Part shown: positions 29,001 to 40,315 of the stretch, in pieces
Numbering within the stretch: position 1 is the stretch's first letter
Layout of the letters: every line of letters starts with the position of its first letter
Source of the DNA: Enterobacillus tribolii
GTDB lineage: Bacteria; Pseudomonadota; Gammaproteobacteria; Enterobacterales; Enterobacteriaceae
Assembly: GCF_003363015.1 (NCBI RefSeq)
Contig: NZ_QRAP01000001.1
Coordinates: 62,001 to 126,000 of the forward strand
Direction of reading: 5' to 3'
DNA: 64,000 nt
Translations under genes and position numbers: made by a program
The notes under the pieces: model-generated
The model's database searches: none
The model's input: the letters and a program-made list of their open reading frames with translations, nothing else
What the model was told of the DNA's origin: nothing

Positions 29001-30779
29001 CTAATTGGCAATAAAGCGTTTTACTTCAGTCAGAACCTGCAGCAGCAGCGCCAGCTGGGGCTTCTCGCCGCGTATTTCTTCATTGTCGCCGTCATACGTG
29101 CGGTAGTGGCCGTTCTGGTTCAAAATGATGGTCTGCTCCGGCGTAACAATCACCAGCTGGTTATTGTCGCCCAGCGCCAGCCAGTTATTGCGCCGCTGTA
29201 TCCGGAACAAATCTTCACCCTGAGTGTAATCTCCGGCACGGGTATCAACGTGCAGCAGGCGCTGCATCAGCGTCGCCATAACGTCTTCATGGCTGGTCAG
29301 GCGACTGATGGACTGCGCCGGCGTGCCGGGCCAGTGAATGACCAGCGGCACCTGCAACTGATAGCGGCTGTAGTTGGTGCCGTTGCCCCAGTCGCCTTTG
29401 CCGCTGTCATTGAATTCAACGCCGTGGCTGGCGGTAATCACGACCACGGTATTCTTCAGCGCATCACGGGATTCAAGCGTGTCCAGCATCGTGGCGATTT
29501 GCCGGTCGACATCGCCCGCGCTTTGTTGATAGCGGGTAATGAAGCGATCGGGCTGTTCGCCGTTCGCCATCGTCATGCTGCTGCCGTCCAGATTCACGTA
29601 AGCGAACCAGGGGGAATTGGCCGAACGCATAGTCAGCCAGCGCTGCCATTGGCTCACGGTATTAGCGTCGCTCTGTTTCGCCGCCGCAGGCAGGGTGAAA
29701 TCGCTCAGCAGCGCCTGGCGGTAGAGCGGGGCGCTGAACCCGCCGGATGAGAACAGGCCAAACTGATAATTCTGCCGCGTCAAAGCGGTGATCAGCGCGG
29801 AGGATTTCCGCCCGGCCAGCACGCCGTCCAGGTAGGTGGGCGAAATGCCGTAAAACAGCCCAAACAGACCGCTGTCAGTACGGTTACCCGAACTGTAGTG
29901 ATTGGTGAAGTCCAGATTCTCGTCGGCGAAACCGGCCAGCGAAGGCATATCTTTTTTCAGATCGTCGGCACGCAGGCCGTCGACCACCACCAACAGCAGG
30001 TTGTAGCCTGCGCCATTGTCATGGTAACTCAGGCTGCTGAGCGGATACTCCACCGTAACCGCCTCCGGATTACCCTGCTGAATCAGCCGCTGCTGGTATT
30101 CCTGCGCGTTAAGCAGCCCGTGTTTTTCCAGGAAACGCCGTGCCGTCATGGGATAGGAGAGCGGCAGGTTGGCGCGCTGCATGGTGATCTGACGGTAAAA
30201 ATTGGCGTCGGCCCAGATATAAATCAAATGCGATGCGACGAACGCGGAGATGAACACCCCAGCCAGTGGTTTACCGAACTTCTGCCGGTTCAGGCTGCGC
30301 AGTTTTTGCCAGCTCCAGGTGCCGAACAGCATCTCAATCAGAAAGATCACCGGCACGCTGATAAACATCAACTGCCAGTCGCGTGAAAGCTCGCCCTGGT
30401 CCGGGTTAATGACCAGCTCCCAAACCACCGGATTCAGGTGCAGGTGGAAGCGGGTAAATACTTCACTGTCGACCAGCAGCAGCGTCAGCCCGGCGGTGGC
30501 CAGTATGGCGGAAATGAAACGCAGCAGACGCTGGGAAACCACGATGAACGTCAGCGGGAAAATGATCAGGATATAGGCGGAGAAGCCGATAAAACTGAAA
30601 TGCCCAAGCCAACTGACGATAGCGTATATCCGCCCCGCGAGCGATGCGGGCCAGTCGGCGACGAACAGATAGCGGCTGCCCAGCACTAACCCCAGCAGAA
30701 TGTTAAACAGGGCGAACCAGTGACCCCAACTCACCATCTGGGATACTTTGTCACGATAGCGCTGAGGGTTGTTCACCAT
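29001..30779 (-). CDS. yejM: Inner-membrane LPS regulator YejM (LapC/PbgA)
   Basis: An essential inner-membrane protein that adjusts lipopolysaccharide synthesis by restraining LapB-FtsH degradation of LpxC, and that binds lipid A or cardiolipin (established in E. coli and Salmonella). The 592-residue protein has five N-terminal helices within about residues 15-190. A basic linker follows, then a periplasmic sulfatase-like domain from about residue 245 (NLLLVVVDGLRADDLKKD). The terminal DGL-RADD segment lacks the usual sulfatase cysteine/serine, as in E. coli. It is 29 bp after yejL in one operon. Confidence 0.96.
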   Translation of the reverse strand: MVNNPQRYRDKVSQMVSWGHWFALFNILLGLVLGSRYLFVADWPASLAGRIYAIVSWLGHFSFIGFSAYILIIFPLTFIVVSQRLLRFISAILATAGLTLLLVDSEVFTRFHLHLNPVVWELVINPDQGELSRDWQLMFISVPVIFLIEMLFGTWSWQKLRSLNRQKFGKPLAGVFISAFVASHLIYIWADANFYRQITMQRANLPLSYPMTARRFLEKHGLLNAQEYQQRLIQQGNPEAVTVEYPLSSLSYHDNGAGYNLLLVVVDGLRADDLKKDMPSLAGFADENLDFTNHYSSGNRTDSGLFGLFYGISPTYLDGVLAGRKSSALITALTRQNYQFGLFSSGGFSAPLYRQALLSDFTLPAAAKQSDANTVSQWQRWLTMRSANSPWFAYVNLDGSSMTMANGEQPDRFITRYQQSAGDVDRQIATMLDTLESRDALKNTVVVITASHGVEFNDSGKGDWGNGTNYSRYQLQVPLVIHWPGTPAQSISRLTSHEDVMATLMQRLLHVDTRAGDYTQGEDLFRIQRRNNWLALGDNNQLVIVTPEQTIILNQNGHYRTYDGDNEEIRGEKPQLALLLQVLTEVKRFIAN

Positions 30780-30808
30780 AAATTCTGTCTGTTAGTCCGG
30801 GCTGAAAA

Positions 30809-31036
30809 TTAGTGGGCTCTGTCTTCCCGAATGGAAGCCTGCAGAGCTTCCGCAAACGAGCGGGCAATTGCATGACGTTGAGCAGGCGCAATGCTGGTGT
30901 TGATCAGATTAGTCACCATATTACCCAGCACCATCAATGAAAGATCGGTGGGCGTCTGATCGTGTTCCAGAACCTGAACCAGTTTGGTAAGCAGCTGTTC
31001 TACCTGCTCGTCGCTGTAACGGGATGATTGTGGCAT
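30809..31036 (-). CDS. yejL: DUF1414 family protein YejL
   Basis: A 75-residue soluble protein of unknown function, the same length as E. coli YejL and conserved over its length (starts [19 protein letters not shown]). It forms an operon with yejM and is divergent from yejK, the same layout as in E. coli. No catalytic motif is visible; it is probably a small helical dimer (family knowledge). Confidence 0.94.
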   Translation of the reverse strand: MPQSSRYSDEQVEQLLTKLVQVLEHDQTPTDLSLMVLGNMVTNLINTSIAPAQRHAIARSFAEALQASIREDRAH

Positions 31037-31227
31037 AAATTCTTACTTTGTGGACTGACAAAGTCGCCTATTTTAACGTATGAAGTCAGTTTTTTCCGCT
31101 CTTTTATACATCTATTATCATTTGCATTCATTCCCGGGTGGGAAGCCGCTTGCGATGAGGGCGCAAGGGTGTTTGAATACGCCGTCATAATCTGCCAGCG
31201 GGCCGTAAAAAGGGGAGAATTTTTAGC

Positions 31228-32235
31228 ATGAGCCTGGATATCGACCAGATTGCCCTGCACCAGTTGATCAAGCGTGATGAGCAACAACTGGACGTAATAT
31301 TGCGCGATTCACTGCTGACCAATAACAGCACCGTCGACGAAATGATGGCGGAACTGCATCGTGTTTACAGCGCCAAAAATAAGGCCTACGGCACCTTCGA
31401 CGAAGGCAGCGAACTGGCGGACGCGTTGCGGGCCTGCCGCCGCGGAGATGAAGACTTCCTGGCGTTCAGCCGCGCCGCTACCGGCCGGCTGCGTGATGAG
31501 CTGGCGAAGTACCCCTTCGCAGACGGCGGCATCGTGCTGTTTTGCCAGTATCGCTACCTGGCGGTGGAGTATCTGCTGATCGCGGTACTCAACAGCTGCA
31601 ACAGCATGCGCGTCAACGAACAACTGGATATCAGCAGTACGCATTATCTGGATATCATGCATGCCGACATCGTCGCGCGTATCGATCTCACCGAATGGGA
31701 AACCAACCCGGAGTCGCAGCGTTACCTGACCTTCCTGAAAGGCCGGGTTGGGCGTAAGGTCTCCGATTTCTTTATGGATTTCCTGGCGGCCAGCGAGGGG
31801 CTTAACGCCAAGGTGCAAAATCGCGGGCTGTTGCAGGCTGTGGATGATTACTGCGCCGAAGCTCAGCTGGACAAGAACGAGCGCCAGTCCTACCGGCAAC
31901 AGGTTTACACCTACTGCAACGGGCAACTGCAGGCCGGGGAAGAAATCGAGCTGGACGCGCTGGCCGAAGAGTTACCCGCCGTCGGTGAGAAAAACTTCCG
32001 CGAGTTCACCGCCGAGCAGGGGTACGATCTGGCGGAAAGCTTCCCGGCAGATCGCGGTACGCTGCGTCAGTTGACCAAGCTGGCGGGCAGTGGCGGCGGC
32101 CTGACGCTCAACTTCGACGCGTTGCTGCTGGGAGAACGTATTTTCTGGGACCCGGCGACCGATACCCTGACCATCAAGGGCACGCCGCCCAACCTGCGCG
32201 ATCAGCTGCAACGCTACACCAAAAGCGGCAGCTAA
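31228..32235 (+). CDS. yejK: Nucleoid-associated protein YejK (NdpA)
   Basis: A 335-residue nucleoid-associated protein, the same length as in E. coli, starting [20 protein letters not shown]. The family binds DNA and also interacts with topoisomerases (reported for YejK). Mixed alpha/beta sequence with no membrane segments. A GGGGAGA precedes the ATG by about 9 bases. It is convergent with rplY across a bidirectional terminator. Confidence 0.96.
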   Translation: MSLDIDQIALHQLIKRDEQQLDVILRDSLLTNNSTVDEMMAELHRVYSAKNKAYGTFDEGSELADALRACRRGDEDFLAFSRAATGRLRDELAKYPFADGGIVLFCQYRYLAVEYLLIAVLNSCNSMRVNEQLDISSTHYLDIMHADIVARIDLTEWETNPESQRYLTFLKGRVGRKVSDFFMDFLAASEGLNAKVQNRGLLQAVDDYCAEAQLDKNERQSYRQQVYTYCNGQLQAGEEIELDALAEELPAVGEKNFREFTAEQGYDLAESFPADRGTLRQLTKLAGSGGGLTLNFDALLLGERIFWDPATDTLTIKGTPPNLRDQLQRYTKSGS

Positions 32236-32247
32236 ACGTGAAGCATA

Positions 32248-32277
32248 AAAAAACGCCGCGAAATCGCGGCGTTTTTT
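32248..32277. terminator. Bidirectional terminator yejK/rplY
   Basis: CGCCGCG / CGCGGCG stem with an AAAT loop flanked by A7 on the left and T6 on the right, serving both convergent genes. Confidence 0.93.
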
Positions 32278-32297
32278 CGTTCCATCGACGTAAGCGA

Positions 32298-32582
32298 TTA
32301 AGCGCGTACGAAGTCGATGTGAGTCAGTTTCGGCTTGAACGGGTGACGCTGAACAGCCTGAACTTTGACTTTGGTTTCTTTACCATCGATAACCAGCGCG
32401 ATAACTTCGCCGTAGAAGCCTTCTTTAGCCTGCATGTTCCAGGTGCTGTCGTGATCCAGAACGATGGAAACCGGCTCTTCTTTACCACCGTAAACGATGG
32501 CCGGGAATTTGCTGGCGGAACGCAGGCGGCGGCTCGCACCCTTACCCTGCTCAGTACGTACAGTTGCATTAAGAGTAAACAT
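32298..32582 (-). CDS. rplY: 50S ribosomal protein L25
   Basis: A 5S rRNA-binding ribosomal protein. At 94 residues it is the short single-domain form typical of gammaproteobacteria (no CTC extension). It contains [21 protein letters not shown] and ends THIDFVRA. It is monocistronic between yejK and radD, as in E. coli. Confidence 0.97.
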   Translation of the reverse strand: MFTLNATVRTEQGKGASRRLRSASKFPAIVYGGKEEPVSIVLDHDSTWNMQAKEGFYGEVIALVIDGKETKVKVQAVQRHPFKPKLTHIDFVRA

Positions 32583-32719
32583 TAATCTGTCTCTTTTTCA
32601 GAAAAATTAAGCCTGTTACAGGCGACCCAGCAACAGGCAGACGATTCTGCTTTTATGAATAAAAGCGGGCGGCATTCTAACGGAATACGGCGCCAACGGC
32701 AAATAAATCCGTGTTGTTC

Positions 32720-34480
32720 TTAGCCGCGCAGCTCGTTGGCTTTGCGGTAGCGGCCCTGATAATCGAAGATCTTTTCGCGGATTTGCCAGAACTGCCCGCG
32801 GCGGCGCGCCACCACAAAATCGGGGTGGCGCAGCTTGTCCTGCTGGGCCACGATGTCCGCGGCGTTGCGCCAAACCAGCTCCGTACCGGGCGCACGCAGG
32901 TGCGGACGCAGAAACAGTTGGCGAAACGCGGTGAGCTGGGCCGGGGTGCGCAGGCGGAAACGTTCGCCGGCGTCGGCGCCGTCCTCGTCGTAGTAGGTGA
33001 TGCCCAGCCATTCCCCTTTATCGTCCTGCCCGTGACGCAGGCGCATGCCCGCGCAGCGCAGCACCAGGGCATCCTTCAGCTTCAGCGCCTCTTTCAGCAT
33101 GTCGTCGGGGTCGACCAGTATGGCGTCGCACTGATGGCAGCGGCGCGCAGCGATGTCGTTTTCCGCGCCGCACTGCGGGCAGTTTTTGAAGCGGAAGCGG
33201 TAATCGCACTGTTCGCGCGCGCCGTCGTCGTCTTCCAGCCAGCCCTGACAGCGGCGGCCATAATGCTCGATGACGTTGCCGTTTTCGTCGCATTTCCCCC
33301 AGAACGTGTTGGCGAAGCCGCAGCCGGGGCAGAAAACCTGTACCGGCTGGCTGTCGCCGTGCGGTTTACTGTTGCCGACTTCCGGGGTGTAGAGATCGTG
33401 CGGGTTGCCGGCATAGTCCAGAATCAGGCAGTCCGTTTTGTCCGGCGAGAGGCGTAGGCCGCGGCCGACGATTTGCTGATACAGGCTGACGGACTCCGTC
33501 GGGCGCAGAATGGCGATCAGGTCGACATGCGGAGCGTCAAAGCCGGTGGTCAGCACGGCGACGTTAACCAGGTAGTGCAACTGCCGGGCCTTGAAAGCGG
33601 TAATGATCGCGTCGCGCTCTTTTCCCGGGGTATCGGCGCTGACCAGTGCGGCGCGTCCGGCGGGCAGCAGGCTGAGGATCTCTCTGGCGTGCTCTACCGT
33701 GGCAGCGAAAATCATGACGCCCTGGCGATCGCGTGCGTACTCTTCAATCTGGCTGACGATATGCGGCGTAATGCGTTGCTGCTGTTTCAGCTCGCGGTTG
33801 AGATCCACCTCGCGGAAAAGCCCGTTGCTGCCCGGCTCCAGGCGGCTGAAGTCATACTGCACCACCGGCATGTCGAGGCGTTCCGGCGGCACCAGAAAAC
33901 CGTTTTTGATCATATAGCGCAGGGGAAGCTCATAAATACAGTCGCGGAACAGCGTGTTGGCGTCGCCGCGTACGATGCCGTGGTAATGGAACTGATAGAT
34001 CCAGCCTTTTCCCAGCCGGTAGGGCGTAGCGGTCAGCCCCAGCAAACGCAGGTTCGGATTCCGCGCGCGCAGGTGCTGTAAAATCTGCTGATACTGACCG
34101 TCGTCACCGTCGCCGATACGGTGGCATTCATCCACGATCAGCAACGAAAAGCCGTCGCCGAAACGATCCAGATTGCGCGCCACCGACTGCACACTGCCGA
34201 ATACCACTTTTCCCTCGCTCTCTTTCTGTTGCAGACCCGCAGAAAAAATATCGGCCTCCAGGCCGTAAGCGCGGTATTTGGCGTGATTTTGCGCAACCAG
34301 CTCCTTCACGTGCGCCAGAACCAGCACCCGCCCGCGCGCCAGGCGCGCCAGTTCCGCGATGACCAGGCTTTTCCCCGCGCCGGTAGGCAGCACGATGACG
34401 GCCGGCTCACGGTGATGACGAAAGTAGTTGATGGTCGCGTCTACGGCTTCGCGTTGATAAGGACGTAAAGTAAATCCCAT
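32720..34480 (-). CDS. radD: DNA repair helicase-like ATPase RadD (YejH)
   Basis: A superfamily 2 ATPase involved in recombination-intermediate processing and radiation resistance. 586 residues, identical in length to E. coli, with start MGFTLRPYQ at 34480 (the open frame extends 21 codons further without homology). Walker A is PTGAGKS near residue 34, motif II is DECH and motif III is TATPYRLG. Motif VI is QIVGRGLRL near residue 335. A zinc-binding region with several C-x2-C pairs ([28 protein letters not shown]) covers about residues 390-470. Confidence 0.96.
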   Translation of the reverse strand: MGFTLRPYQREAVDATINYFRHHREPAVIVLPTGAGKSLVIAELARLARGRVLVLAHVKELVAQNHAKYRAYGLEADIFSAGLQQKESEGKVVFGSVQSVARNLDRFGDGFSLLIVDECHRIGDGDDGQYQQILQHLRARNPNLRLLGLTATPYRLGKGWIYQFHYHGIVRGDANTLFRDCIYELPLRYMIKNGFLVPPERLDMPVVQYDFSRLEPGSNGLFREVDLNRELKQQQRITPHIVSQIEEYARDRQGVMIFAATVEHAREILSLLPAGRAALVSADTPGKERDAIITAFKARQLHYLVNVAVLTTGFDAPHVDLIAILRPTESVSLYQQIVGRGLRLSPDKTDCLILDYAGNPHDLYTPEVGNSKPHGDSQPVQVFCPGCGFANTFWGKCDENGNVIEHYGRRCQGWLEDDDGAREQCDYRFRFKNCPQCGAENDIAARRCHQCDAILVDPDDMLKEALKLKDALVLRCAGMRLRHGQDDKGEWLGITYYDEDGADAGERFRLRTPAQLTAFRQLFLRPHLRAPGTELVWRNAADIVAQQDKLRHPDFVVARRRGQFWQIREKIFDYQGRYRKANELRG

Positions 34481-34646
34481 AATGTTGCCCGGTATCCTGC
34501 TTATTTCACCCCATAGCATGAAGCAACGGCCGGCCGATGGCAATTTGACTACGCTTGATCGCAGAGCATCGTTATACTAGGCGGCTTTGTTTCAATGGGC
34601 TTCCCATTTTTAACTCTATTCTTTACACCGGAAATAAGCAGGTTTC

Positions 34647-35360
34647 ATGCGACTTGATAAGTTTTTATCCCAACAGTTAGGGATCAGCCGTTCGCTGGTG
34701 GCGCGCGAATTACGCGCTCAGCGCGTGACGGTGGACGACGAGGTGGTAAAAAGCGGGGCGTTTAAAGTGCTGCCGGAACATCAGGTGGCTTACGACGGCA
34801 ACGTGCTGGAGCAAATCAACGGTCCGCGCTATTTCATGCTGAACAAGCCCGAAGGTTATGTCTGTTCTACCGACGATCCGGACCATCCGACTATTCTCTA
34901 TTTCATCGACGAGCCGTTGGCGGAAAAACTGCATGCGGCAGGGCGGCTGGACATCGATACCACCGGGCTGGTGTTGCTGACCGACGACGGGCAGTGGTCG
35001 CACCGCATTACGTCCCCCAAGCATCACTGCGAGAAAACTTACCGGGTGACGCTGGAACACCCGCTGGCGGCGGATACGGCGCAACGCTTTACCGACGGCG
35101 TGCAACTGCACGGCGAGAAAAGCCTGACCAAGCCCGCACAGTTGGAGGTGATTGACGAACATAACGTTCGCCTGACCATCAGCGAAGGGCGCTATCATCA
35201 GGTCAAACGGATGTTTGCCGCGGTGGAAAACCGTGTTACCGCGCTGCACCGGGAGCGAATCGGCGCAATCGTGTTGGACGAAACGCTTGAGCCGGGTGAA
35301 TACCGCCCGTTGACGGCGGAGGAAATCGCCAGCATCGCCGTTCCCGGCAACAAGGGGTAA
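34647..35360 (+). CDS. rsuA: 16S rRNA pseudouridine(516) synthase RsuA
   Basis: Makes pseudouridine 516 in 16S rRNA. An S4 domain ([16 protein letters not shown]) is followed by the RsuA/RluB catalytic domain with the key aspartate in [19 protein letters not shown] at about residues 97-115. A KMFAAV-containing C-terminal strand follows. 237 residues (E. coli 231). It is divergent from radD and abuts bcr with no gap. Confidence 0.96.
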   Translation: MRLDKFLSQQLGISRSLVARELRAQRVTVDDEVVKSGAFKVLPEHQVAYDGNVLEQINGPRYFMLNKPEGYVCSTDDPDHPTILYFIDEPLAEKLHAAGRLDIDTTGLVLLTDDGQWSHRITSPKHHCEKTYRVTLEHPLAADTAQRFTDGVQLHGEKSLTKPAQLEVIDEHNVRLTISEGRYHQVKRMFAAVENRVTALHRERIGAIVLDETLEPGEYRPLTAEEIASIAVPGNKG

Positions 35361-36572
35361 GTGCGCGTGCAACAATCCCGTACTTCCCATCTGGGGCTGA
35401 TTTTCATCCTCGGCCTGCTTTCCATGCTGATGCCGCTGGCGATAGATATGTATCTGCCCGGTATGCCCGTCATTGCCGAACAGTTCGGCGTGCCGGGCGG
35501 TCAGGTTCAGATGACGCTGACCAGCTACACGCTGGGTTTCGCCTTTGGTCAGTTGATATACGGCCCGATGGCGGACAGCCTGGGGCGTAAGCCGATCATC
35601 ATGTACGGCACGCTGGCGTTCGCGCTGGCCGGCGCCGCCTGCGCGCTGTCGCAAAGCATTGATCAACTGATTTGGATGCGTCTGCTGCACGGGCTCGCCG
35701 CTGCGGCCGCCAGCGTGGTGATTAATGCCCTGATGCGCGATATGTTCACCAAGGACGAGTTCTCGCGCATGATGTCTTTCGTGGTGCTGGTCATGACCAT
35801 CGCGCCTTTGCTGGCGCCGATACTGGGCGGCGCGCTGCTTGTTTGGTTCAGCTGGCATGCGATTTTCTGGACCATGGCCGCCGCCGCGCTGCTGGGTACG
35901 ATCCTGGTGGCCGTCAACATCCGCGAAACCCTGCCGAAAGAGAAACGTCAGCCGTTCCGGCTGCGCAACACGGCCGGAAATTTTGCTTCGCTGTTTCGCC
36001 ATAAGCGGGTGCTGTGCTATATGCTGGCCAGCGGTTTTTCGTTTGCCGGCATGTTTTCATTCCTCAGCGCCGGCCCGTTCGTCTACATCGATCTCAACGG
36101 CGTGTCGCCGCAGCATTTCGGTTATTACTTTGCACTGAATATCGTCTTCCTGTTCCTGATGACCCTGATTAACAGCCGTAACGTCAGGCGCTTCGGCGCA
36201 ACCCGCATGATGCGTTTCGGGCTGATGGTGCAACTGGTGATGGGGATCTGGCTGGTACTCTCCGCATTGATGGGGCTGGGGTTCTGGGCGCTGGTGATTG
36301 GCGTGGCCGCCTACGTAGGGTGTATCGCGATGATCTCATCCAATGCGATGGCGGTGATTCTCGATGATTTTCCGCATATGGCGGGAACGGCGTCTTCGCT
36401 GGCGGGAACGCTGCGCTTCAGCCTGGGTTCGGCGGTCGGCTCCCTGTTGGCGCTGGCCCCGGCCCGCAGCGCCTGGCCGATGATTTGCTCCATGGCGCTG
36501 TGCATCATCGTCGCGATGCTGTTGTTCCTGTATGCCAGCCGGGGAGTGAAGCGCAAAACGCAGGCGGCGTGA
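35361..36572 (+). CDS. bcr: Bcr family multidrug efflux MFS transporter
   Basis: A proton-driven drug efflux pump of the DHA1 family (bicyclomycin, sulfonamides and others in E. coli). 403 residues with about 12 membrane helices. MFS motif A is seen as [11 protein letters not shown] between helices 2 and 3, and the Bcr-typical [14 protein letters not shown] lies in helix 1. The start is GTG 35361, immediately after the rsuA stop, with AAGGGG about 5 bases upstream; a second GTG 6 bases on is possible. It is probably translationally coupled to rsuA. Confidence 0.93.
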   Translation: MRVQQSRTSHLGLIFILGLLSMLMPLAIDMYLPGMPVIAEQFGVPGGQVQMTLTSYTLGFAFGQLIYGPMADSLGRKPIIMYGTLAFALAGAACALSQSIDQLIWMRLLHGLAAAAASVVINALMRDMFTKDEFSRMMSFVVLVMTIAPLLAPILGGALLVWFSWHAIFWTMAAAALLGTILVAVNIRETLPKEKRQPFRLRNTAGNFASLFRHKRVLCYMLASGFSFAGMFSFLSAGPFVYIDLNGVSPQHFGYYFALNIVFLFLMTLINSRNVRRFGATRMMRFGLMVQLVMGIWLVLSALMGLGFWALVIGVAAYVGCIAMISSNAMAVILDDFPHMAGTASSLAGTLRFSLGSAVGSLLALAPARSAWPMICSMALCIIVAMLLFLYASRGVKRKTQAA

Positions 36573-37326
36573 TCGCCGCCACACGCGTTCCTGCAATCAG
36601 GCTCTCCGTTATCTGATTGTTTGTTAGGGAATTGTTATTTATTATTCACCGGTGCGGACACGTCATCACAGCGTTAAGGCTTGTCCGCATTACCGGTCTA
36701 AATAACGCGCCATACAACCTCAATAATAAGATACTTATTACTTTCTTTATCCTGCCTGCTATATCGCAACGATATTCTTTACCTGAGTAAGACTCATTCA
36801 TTTATCTGGAGAATTACTCAGAATTAGACAATAAAATTATCAATATACTTGGCAAAAGATGCTCAGACGTTGGCAGTAAATTGTGCATTATTTGTGCCAT
36901 ATGAAGAAATATCCGAAACTGGCGGCGATGCGCTTAATAAATGGTTCTTATCATTTTGAATTTATTGATTTTTCAATGGCAGTTAACCCTTAAGTGGTAA
37001 GTCAAAAACAATGTATGTTTGTACTATGTGAAATTAAAAATATGCTCGCGTAATTAAAATGAAACAAAAATGGTTGAGATAAACGGAAGAAAGGTATACA
37101 TATACCCCGCAAGAACAATGATTCCGCGGACACAATAGAGAACAAGCACCCGGTGGAGCAGGGGAGTGATGACGCTTCAGCGGGGGAAAATCCGGTAAGC
37201 GGGAAAGATAATTAATAACGAAATAAGAAAAAATGCCCCCTATAAAGGGAGTTTTGTGCGTTATCTTATTTACGATGTGAGTTTTTTGTGAAAAAATTGT
37301 TTTATATTTTCAGCTAGGGTAAAAAA
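36573..37326. other. bcr-yejG intergenic region
   Basis: 754 bp, AT-rich, with several structured elements. Right after bcr is CAATCAG/CTGATTG (36594-36619), a possible terminator. Near 36647-36700 an imperfect hairpin contains GCGGACA/TGTCCGC flanked by ACCGGT on both sides. At 37078-37215 a 45-codon frame without a start ends in a hydrophilic tail (DASAGENPVSGKDN), perhaps a gene remnant. The yejG promoter must lie near the right end. No intact gene is seen. Confidence 0.5.
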
Positions 37327-37674
37327 GTGAACAGTTTCCAACTTTCGATCGTCCACCGATTGCCACAAAGTTATCGTTGGTCATCGGGTTTTACCGGCGT
37401 CAAGGTTGAACCCGTCACAGCGGTAACGACCGCGGACACCGACAATAATCTGATAGGCCTTAAGTTGCTTAGCCATGAGGGCGCGGTGGCGCGTCAGATC
37501 ATGCGCTATCTGGAGCAGTCGCTGCTTGAGATGCAGATAGACTGCTTTATTGTTGAGTATGAAGGGGAGCCTTGCCTTTTTGTGCATCTCAGGGATGAAA
37601 GCGCCGTGATGTGCCGCCTGAAAAACGTTGGCGTCGCCATCGCAGAACCCGTAGCCGCACACTATCCTTTCTGA
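37327..37674 (+). CDS. yejG: YejG family protein
   Basis: A 115-residue protein of unknown function, clearly the counterpart of E. coli YejG (114): the start NSFQLSIVHRLPQSYRWSSG and the end CRLKNVGVAIAEP both match. The start is GTG at 37327 with TAGGG about 8 bases upstream. Reports link yejG to aminoglycoside sensitivity in E. coli. It is convergent with yejF. Confidence 0.92.
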   Translation: MNSFQLSIVHRLPQSYRWSSGFTGVKVEPVTAVTTADTDNNLIGLKLLSHEGAVARQIMRYLEQSLLEMQIDCFIVEYEGEPCLFVHLRDESAVMCRLKNVGVAIAEPVAAHYPF

Positions 37675-37701
37675 CGCCCGGCGATCAAACCGGGTGTCTG
37701 C

Positions 37702-39291
37702 TTAATCTGCAAACGACAGCAACTGGCGGGTGTAATCCTGCGCGGGCGCGGAAAAAATACGCTCACACTCTCCTTGTTCGATGACATTTCCGCCTTTCAG
37801 TACGATCACCTGATGACACAGGGATCGCACCACCTGCAAATCGTGACTGATGAACAGATAAGCCAACTGATGACGTTGCTGAAGCGTTTTCAGCAAGGTC
37901 AGAATCTGTGCCTGCACTGAGCGGTCCAATGACGATGTAGGCTCATCCAGTATCAGCAACTGAGGCTGCAAAATCAGCGCCCGCGCGATGGCGATGCGTT
38001 GCCGTTGCCCGCCGGAGAATTCGGACGGATAACGCGAGCGGTTTTCCGGATCAAGGCCGACTTCCTGCATGGCCGCAATAACCCGCTCTTCACGCGCCTG
38101 CGGCGTCAGCTTTTGATGCACCAGCAACCCTTCGGCAATGATCTGCTCTACGTTAAGGCGCGGATTCAGTGCGGAAAACGGGTCCTGGAATACCACCTGA
38201 ATGCGGCTGCGAAACGGTAGCAGCTGCTTGTTGTTGAACTGATGCAGGGGCTGGCCGTCAAACCAAATCTCACCCTGCGAGGGCAGCAGGCGCAGCAGCG
38301 CCAGCCCGGTGGTGCTCTTGCCGGAACCCGACTCTCCGACCAGCCCCAGGCTTTCCCCGCGGCGCAGGGTAAAGCTGACGTTATTCACAATGGTGTTGTA
38401 GCCGGTGGTACGGCGTAGCAGGCCTTTTTTTACCGCAAAGCTGACGTTGAGCTCCCTGACCTTTAACAGATCCTGCTCGGGCTGGGGCAACGGGGCAGGC
38501 TGGCCATGCGGCTCTGCGTTAAGCAGCGCCTGGGTGTATTCATGCTGCGGCGTGCTGAACAAGGTTGCGCAGGGGGCGTATTCAACCCGTTTGCCCTGCC
38601 GCATCACGGCGACATTGTCTGCCAGACGACGCACGATATTCAGGTTGTGGGTGATAAACAGCATCGCCATGTTCAGCTCCTGGCGCAGCTCTTTCAGCAG
38701 CGTCAGGATTTGGGCCTGTACGGAGACGTCCAGAGCGGTGGTCGGCTCATCGGCAATCAGCAGGCGCGGATGAGTCAGCAACGCCATGGCGATCATCACG
38801 CGCTGGCGCTCTCCGCCGGACAGCTGGTGCGGGTAGTCGCGCAGGCGGTTTTTGGCATTGCGGATGCCCACGCGGTCCAGACAACTGATGATTTCCCCGC
38901 GCGCCTGCTCGCTGCGCATGCCGCGATGCAAAGACAGCACTTCCGCCAGCTGTTTTTCGATAGTGTGCAGCGGGTTCAGGGAAACCATCGGCTCCTGAAA
39001 AATCATGGCGATGTCGTTACCACGCACTTTACGCAGCGCGCTTTCCGGCGCATCCAGCAGGGATTTACCGGCAAACAGGATCTCGCCCTGAGGGTACACT
39101 ACCGGCGGAGAGGGCAGCAGGCGCAGCACGGAAAGCGCGGTGACGCTTTTGCCTGAGCCGGACTCCCCCACCAGCGCCAGGGTTTCTCCTTCGGCTACGG
39201 ATAACGACAGCCCGTCGACGACCTGACGCACCTCTTCGCCGCGGCGGAAGGCGATACTGAGATCCCGGATGGAAAGTAATGGCGTCGTCAT
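37702..39291 (-). CDS. yejF: Microcin C/peptide ABC importer ATPase YejF
   Basis: The energising subunit of the YejABEF peptide importer, which also takes up microcin C. 529 residues with two ATP-binding modules. The first has Walker A GESGSGKS near residue 38 and LSGGERQRV; the second has GESGSGKS near residue 320 and FSGGQRQRI. Both have canonical Walker B ([24 protein letters not shown]), so both sites look active. It is the last gene of yejABEF, 1 bp after yejE. Confidence 0.96.
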   Translation of the reverse strand: MTTPLLSIRDLSIAFRRGEEVRQVVDGLSLSVAEGETLALVGESGSGKSVTALSVLRLLPSPPVVYPQGEILFAGKSLLDAPESALRKVRGNDIAMIFQEPMVSLNPLHTIEKQLAEVLSLHRGMRSEQARGEIISCLDRVGIRNAKNRLRDYPHQLSGGERQRVMIAMALLTHPRLLIADEPTTALDVSVQAQILTLLKELRQELNMAMLFITHNLNIVRRLADNVAVMRQGKRVEYAPCATLFSTPQHEYTQALLNAEPHGQPAPLPQPEQDLLKVRELNVSFAVKKGLLRRTTGYNTIVNNVSFTLRRGESLGLVGESGSGKSTTGLALLRLLPSQGEIWFDGQPLHQFNNKQLLPFRSRIQVVFQDPFSALNPRLNVEQIIAEGLLVHQKLTPQAREERVIAAMQEVGLDPENRSRYPSEFSGGQRQRIAIARALILQPQLLILDEPTSSLDRSVQAQILTLLKTLQQRHQLAYLFISHDLQVVRSLCHQVIVLKGGNVIEQGECERIFSAPAQDYTRQLLSFAD

Positions 39292-39292
39292 A

Positions 39293-40315
39293 TCAATATA
39301 CCTTTGACGGGTCGAAGGCGTCGCGTACCGCTTCGCCGATGAAAATCAGCAGCGACAGCAGGGAAGCCAGCACGAGAAAGGCGGTAATCCCCAGCCAGGG
39401 CGCCTGGAGGTTATTTTTCCCCTGCAACAGCAGGCTGCCCAGCGAAGGCGAACCGATCGGCAGGCCGAAGCCGAGGAAGTCCAGCGACGTCAGGGTGGTG
39501 ATAGAACCGCACAGAATAAACGGCAGGAAGGTCAGCGTCGCGACCATCGCATTGGGCAGCATATGGCGGCGCATAATGGTGCCGTCGCGCACGCCCATCG
39601 CCCGCGCTGCGCGGATATAGTCGAAGTTACGCGTACGCAGGAACTCAGCGCGCACCACGCCGACCAGGCTCATCCAGCCGAACGTCACGGTAATCGCCAG
39701 CAGCCACCAGAAGTTGGGCTGTACCACGCTGGAAAGCAGGATAATCAAAAACAGCGTCGGCATGCCCGACCACACTTCAATAATGCGCTGGCCGATCAGG
39801 TCGACCTTGCCGCCGTAATATCCCTGCGTGGCGCCCACGGTAATACCGATGATGCTGGCAAGAAGCGTCAGCATCAGCCCGAACAGGATGGAGATGCGCA
39901 GGCCGTACAGCACCTGGGCAAGCACGTCGCTGCCGTTTTCGTCCGTTCCCAGCCAGTGCTGGAAGGAGGGGGGCGCGGGGAAAGGAACGTCGGTAGTGAA
40001 ATTGATGCTGTTATAGCTGTAGCGAACCGGCGCCCAGATGGCCCAGCCGTTGTCTTCGATATTTTTCAGCAGCACCGGGTCCTGATAATCCGCCGCGGTG
40101 CGGAACTCGCCGCCGAAGGTGGTTTCGCTGTAGTTCACCAGAAACGGCGTGTACAGCTGATTTTGGTAACTGACCAGCAGCGGCTTGTCATTGGCGATGA
40201 GCTCCGCCGCCAAGCTGAGGATAAAAATAACGACGAATAACTTCAGTGACCAGTAACCGCGGCGGTTGGCCTTGAATCTTTCCCAGCGGGCCTGATTGAT
40301 AGCATTGAGTCTCAT
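39293..40315 (-). CDS. yejE: Peptide ABC importer permease YejE
   Basis: Inner-membrane permease, 340 residues, with six helices. The binding-protein-dependent permease (EAA) motif appears around RAARAMGVRDGTIMRRHMLP near residue 240. The N-terminal OppC-like domain is present. It overlaps yejB by one base and is cotranscribed with yejABF. Confidence 0.96.
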   Translation of the reverse strand: MRLNAINQARWERFKANRRGYWSLKLFVVIFILSLAAELIANDKPLLVSYQNQLYTPFLVNYSETTFGGEFRTAADYQDPVLLKNIEDNGWAIWAPVRYSYNSINFTTDVPFPAPPSFQHWLGTDENGSDVLAQVLYGLRISILFGLMLTLLASIIGITVGATQGYYGGKVDLIGQRIIEVWSGMPTLFLIILLSSVVQPNFWWLLAITVTFGWMSLVGVVRAEFLRTRNFDYIRAARAMGVRDGTIMRRHMLPNAMVATLTFLPFILCGSITTLTSLDFLGFGLPIGSPSLGSLLLQGKNNLQAPWLGITAFLVLASLLSLLIFIGEAVRDAFDPSKVY

